Shown: piece after piece, positions 6,031 through 8,076 of the stretch
How the letters are laid out: each line of letters opens with the position of its first letter
How positions within the stretch are numbered: the first letter of the stretch is position 1
Assembly: GCA_003541895.1 (NCBI GenBank)
Contig: DPLR01000056.1
Location: forward strand, 1 to 8,076
From: Cytophagales bacterium
Lineage (GTDB): Bacteria; Bacteroidota; Bacteroidia; Cytophagales; Cyclobacteriaceae
Length of the DNA: 8,076 nucleotides
Direction: 5' to 3'
Position numbers and translations under genes: made by a program
The notes under the pieces: model-generated
Told to the model about the DNA's origin: nothing
Seen by the model: only the letters and a program-made list of their open reading frames with translations
The model's database searches: none

Positions 6031-8076
6031 CGCAAAATAAAAGAGACGAAAAAGTAATCGAACGAGTAATTGCCAGTGCGCAAGCTTTAGTAAAAAGTGA
6101 AGAGGTGAACTCCAATGAAAAAGCAACTTACCTTATTGTTCAAGAACGTTATCAAAAAGGAACGCTCATCTCCTCGCTTCAAAATTTGAATGATCCTAAA
6201 AGCAGACTTGCACTTGCCATCGATGTTTATTTGAACCTGCTGTTAATGGACAACCATTTTAATCAACCGGTTAAGTTGGAATTAATCAACCTTATTGAAA
6301 AAGAAATTTCTGATCTCGCTGCCAGTAAAAAAAATGATGCCTTTTTACTCAGGCAAATCAACCGCTACCTTGTGCGGTTAGTGTACGATAATTATTACAA
6401 CCCTCAAGAAACCTTTAAGGCAAGGGCAGCACAGTTAACGGAAATATTGCGTGGGTTAGCTTTGAATTTTTATCATGACACCAATCGATTTGAGTCAGCA
6501 ATCTCTACCGAGATTAACTTAGCATTACAATTTTGGCTAACGATTGGATCACCTACAAAAAGCCAACTTGATGAAATGCTTGCTGTGCTCTCTCCGTTTG
6601 AGTCGGCTGATAATTCAACGTTCAAAACGTATTATGCCAAGGGAAGTTATGAACCCGATGGCGTACTCAACCTTGATTATAATGGAGGATACCATTTGTT
6701 AGCATCGCTATATGCTGTATCCGGAAACGCAAAAATGATCTTGCCGTGCTTTGATAAACTACGCGAGGTGACCGACTACTTTACTGGAAGATTATTAAAT
6801 AATTACAACAACATCATTGGCTATCTGTACCAATACAATCATCGCGATCAAACCAGATTAGTTTTGGATTGGCTGAGTACAAATTACAAAAACGATACAC
6901 CTCCTCAGGATGTCTACCGAAATATTATGAACCGCTCAGGATACTTGAGTCGGATGTACTTCATCAACATCACCGGAAATGCTAATACACTGAAAGGGTA
7001 CTTAATGTTCAACTTGTGTCTAGCGCCTCGTGAGCAGTTTCATCAAATGGCAGAGGATTACGTTGAGATTCTTTCGAAGCTCCCAAATCCAGATGATCGG
7101 AATTTCTCACTCGCCCTGCATTACAAGAGGTTGGCGATGTTTGATCATAAATATGCTTTCGATAGAAACATAGAAGTTGACACAGCTGGCCTGAACAAAA
7201 TTCTTGATAAAGCATGGCATCATTATAATTTAGTGAGTGACTCCTATCTCACAAAAATCGTTACCCGAAATACGCCTTACTGGACAGACGGCATTCGTCA
7301 TCCAAAGATTTCTAATCGCCATATTTTTATTTATCCAGATTATATGGATGGATGGTTTAGCCGTACGTACCACACTTCTCTTTTCTTTAACTACATGGCC
7401 AAAAAGGATTTGCTTCATCCGAGTTTTATCAACGAAGAAGATTTACTTTATGTACACCGGTGGTTAGCCAATGCATTTCTTGTTTACCCCAACACAGAGG
7501 CAATAAAATATGAAAACTTCTTTCCACTGAGTAACGAAACGTTGACAAAAGTTGCAGAGCTATTGACGAGCAAAGGCACAGATGCAAATTTGCCTTATCT
7601 GCTTTTAGCCGAAAGAAGTTTTGAACAGGGCGATAGCGCCTCAGCCTTAGCTTACTTCAGCAAGGTAGATATGAACACCATCAACAGAACTTCTGACCGC
7701 TTTGAATACCTCGAGAAGAGTTTTTTCTTGAACCAGTTGAAAAATGTTTCAAGGAGTTTGGCAAGTATCGGGAAATACAAAGAAGCTGGGGAAATTATTA
7801 GTCATTTTGAATTCCCACGTGAAAAAGCATTTAGTTATATTTTTAATGCAGAAGCTTTGTACACGAAAGAGGCAAATCCGCTAGCGTTCACTTACCTTGA
7901 TTCAGCAGTAGCATTATTCAAGAAAGAAGATTTTACTGTGCTCCGTCCTGAACTTGACTACCGATTCAAACTCGTTAAAGTTTTGAGTGAGGTCGGTGGA
8001 ACCAAGGTGAATAAATTTGCAGAAGACATTGAATTGGATTTTCCTGAAGGGCGTAAATTTGAAGCCATCGCAAGCC
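4275..8076 (+). CDS. STAND (nSTAND1-type) P-loop NTPase, copy 2, tandem paralogue (3' truncated by window)
   Basis: The frame is open from ATG 4275 for 1267 codons plus one base with no stop, so the C-terminus lies outside the window. Aligned with copy 1, about 70 residues are missing. An in-frame TAA at 4266-4268 rules out an earlier start. Seen: ICPYAGLRSFTEEESLYFKGR (7-27), Walker A GASGEGKS (48-55, K54), Walker B LLVIIDQFEEFF (D160), FTMRSD (R209), HYAMVGGM (from 300), AFTCLTKID (from 380) and DITHEALIRNW (H454). One transmembrane helix lies at about 566-583, followed by a charged helix and a helical C-terminal half with TPR-like units near 803-836, 1102-1132 and 1153-1180. All nucleotide-binding residues visible in copy 1 are kept, so this copy looks like an active ATPase and not a decaying duplicate. 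By hand, 51 of the first 69 residues match copy 1, but only 11 of 31 match in the late TPR-like unit (1102-1132 here, 1110-1140 there). There is no N-terminal effector and no WD40 repeat. It is probably in one operon with copy 1, 24 bases downstream. Confidence 0.92.
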   Translation, partial: MIDEQTICPYAGLRSFTEEESLYFKGRDYQIEQISELLEKNKFLMVTGASGEGKSSLIYAGLIPNTRAGFFKAQYTNWVIADFRPERSPLANMASAMSTVLNAEKETIATELKRGFSSLVDLYTNSEYWIDEKDSNWNSLTDTQKREKKRKAANLLVIIDQFEEFFTNPENFSNESPSQDSQVVVNLALETARIAVKRNLPIYIVFTMRSDFIGQCVAFRGLPEYIGFSQFFVPRLKRKDFKQVIEEPAILSGNRISQRLIERLVYDIAEGVDQLPVLQHALSQIWLAAKHGTQEMDLIHYAMVGGMPADELPDEDQITFENWFKTLPDFKKKFFEETGLHKIIEFHANTLYESAWEYYSKANPSHPITIKKCKRIIALAFTCLTKIDNSRAVRNRMTLQEITNIINDPEVSVEMVGHVLTIFREEGNSFIRPYKTQDPSTHTLSADAVLDITHEALIRNWNKLNTWAQKEFEYYSTWLDFKKQLHRWIESGKSRGYLLPIGPLTYFEKWFDECKPNVGWISRYLDRDEKKESADQVLANIKEYLKRSSRKVIVTRTFMKYGTQRVATVLAISIMLVLSGFYWNDAQNKRDEKVIERVIASAQALVKSEEVNSNEKATYLIVQERYQKGTLISSLQNLNDPKSRLALAIDVYLNLLLMDNHFNQPVKLELINLIEKEISDLAASKKNDAFLLRQINRYLVRLVYDNYYNPQETFKARAAQLTEILRGLALNFYHDTNRFESAISTEINLALQFWLTIGSPTKSQLDEMLAVLSPFESADNSTFKTYYAKGSYEPDGVLNLDYNGGYHLLASLYAVSGNAKMILPCFDKLREVTDYFTGRLLNNYNNIIGYLYQYNHRDQTRLVLDWLSTNYKNDTPPQDVYRNIMNRSGYLSRMYFINITGNANTLKGYLMFNLCLAPREQFHQMAEDYVEILSKLPNPDDRNFSLALHYKRLAMFDHKYAFDRNIEVDTAGLNKILDKAWHHYNLVSDSYLTKIVTRNTPYWTDGIRHPKISNRHIFIYPDYMDGWFSRTYHTSLFFNYMAKKDLLHPSFINEEDLLYVHRWLANAFLVYPNTEAIKYENFFPLSNETLTKVAELLTSKGTDANLPYLLLAERSFEQGDSASALAYFSKVDMNTINRTSDRFEYLEKSFFLNQLKNVSRSLASIGKYKEAGEIISHFEFPREKAFSYIFNAEALYTKEANPLAFTYLDSAVALFKKEDFTVLRPELDYRFKLVKVLSEVGGTKVNKFAEDIELDFPEGRKFEAIAS
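5970..6023 (+). other. Transmembrane-helix coding segment in copy 2 (residues 566-583)
   Basis: This encodes the hydrophobic run VATVLAISIMLVLSGFYW at the same place as in copy 1. It follows a basic stretch (MKYGTQR), and a highly charged helix starting NDAQNKRDEK comes after it. The sequence of this helix has drifted between the copies while its position and hydrophobicity are kept, which supports a real membrane anchor. Confidence 0.72.

Noticed and set aside
4275..8076. Copy 2 as a pseudogene or inactive duplicate.
   Set aside because: The frame is intact over 1267 codons, and the Walker A, Walker B, sensor Arg and winged-helix motifs are all kept. The missing end is due only to the window boundary.

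Overview
The window reads as a gene-dense stretch of a Bacteroidota chromosome, probably Cytophagales-like. The lineage is inferred from the style of the proteins, the moderately AT-leaning composition, and start codons preceded by A-rich sequence with no clear Shine-Dalgarno motif. It is not proven by any marker gene. Everything recognisable is on the + strand and almost every base is coding: the two gaps are 2 and 24 bases. I see no RNA gene, CRISPR array, insertion sequence, terminator hairpin or convincing promoter.

Layout: (1) the last 72 codons of an unrecognised protein (1-219). (2) A complete 1342-residue STAND-type P-loop NTPase (222-4250) of the class often called novel STAND 1 (nSTAND1). 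It has an N-terminal ATPase and winged-helix module, one central transmembrane helix, and a long helical C-terminal half with degenerate TPR-like units. (3) A second, paralogous STAND NTPase (4275 to the window end), open for 1267 codons and cut off by the window edge, probably about 70 residues short of its end.

The two large genes are a tandem duplication. Their NTPase modules align nearly without gaps (Walker A at residues 48-55 in both, the HE(S/A)LIRNW block starting at residue 454 in both), while their C-terminal halves have diverged strongly. This is the pattern expected when an ATP-driven switch is kept and the sensing part is allowed to change. Neither protein carries an effector domain before the P-loop, and neither shows WD40 repeats. 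If they act as signalling or defence switches, as other STAND proteins do, the output must come from a partner (the 2-base-spaced upstream gene is one candidate), from the C-terminal half, or from the membrane anchor. That is inference: nothing in the window shows the biological role directly.
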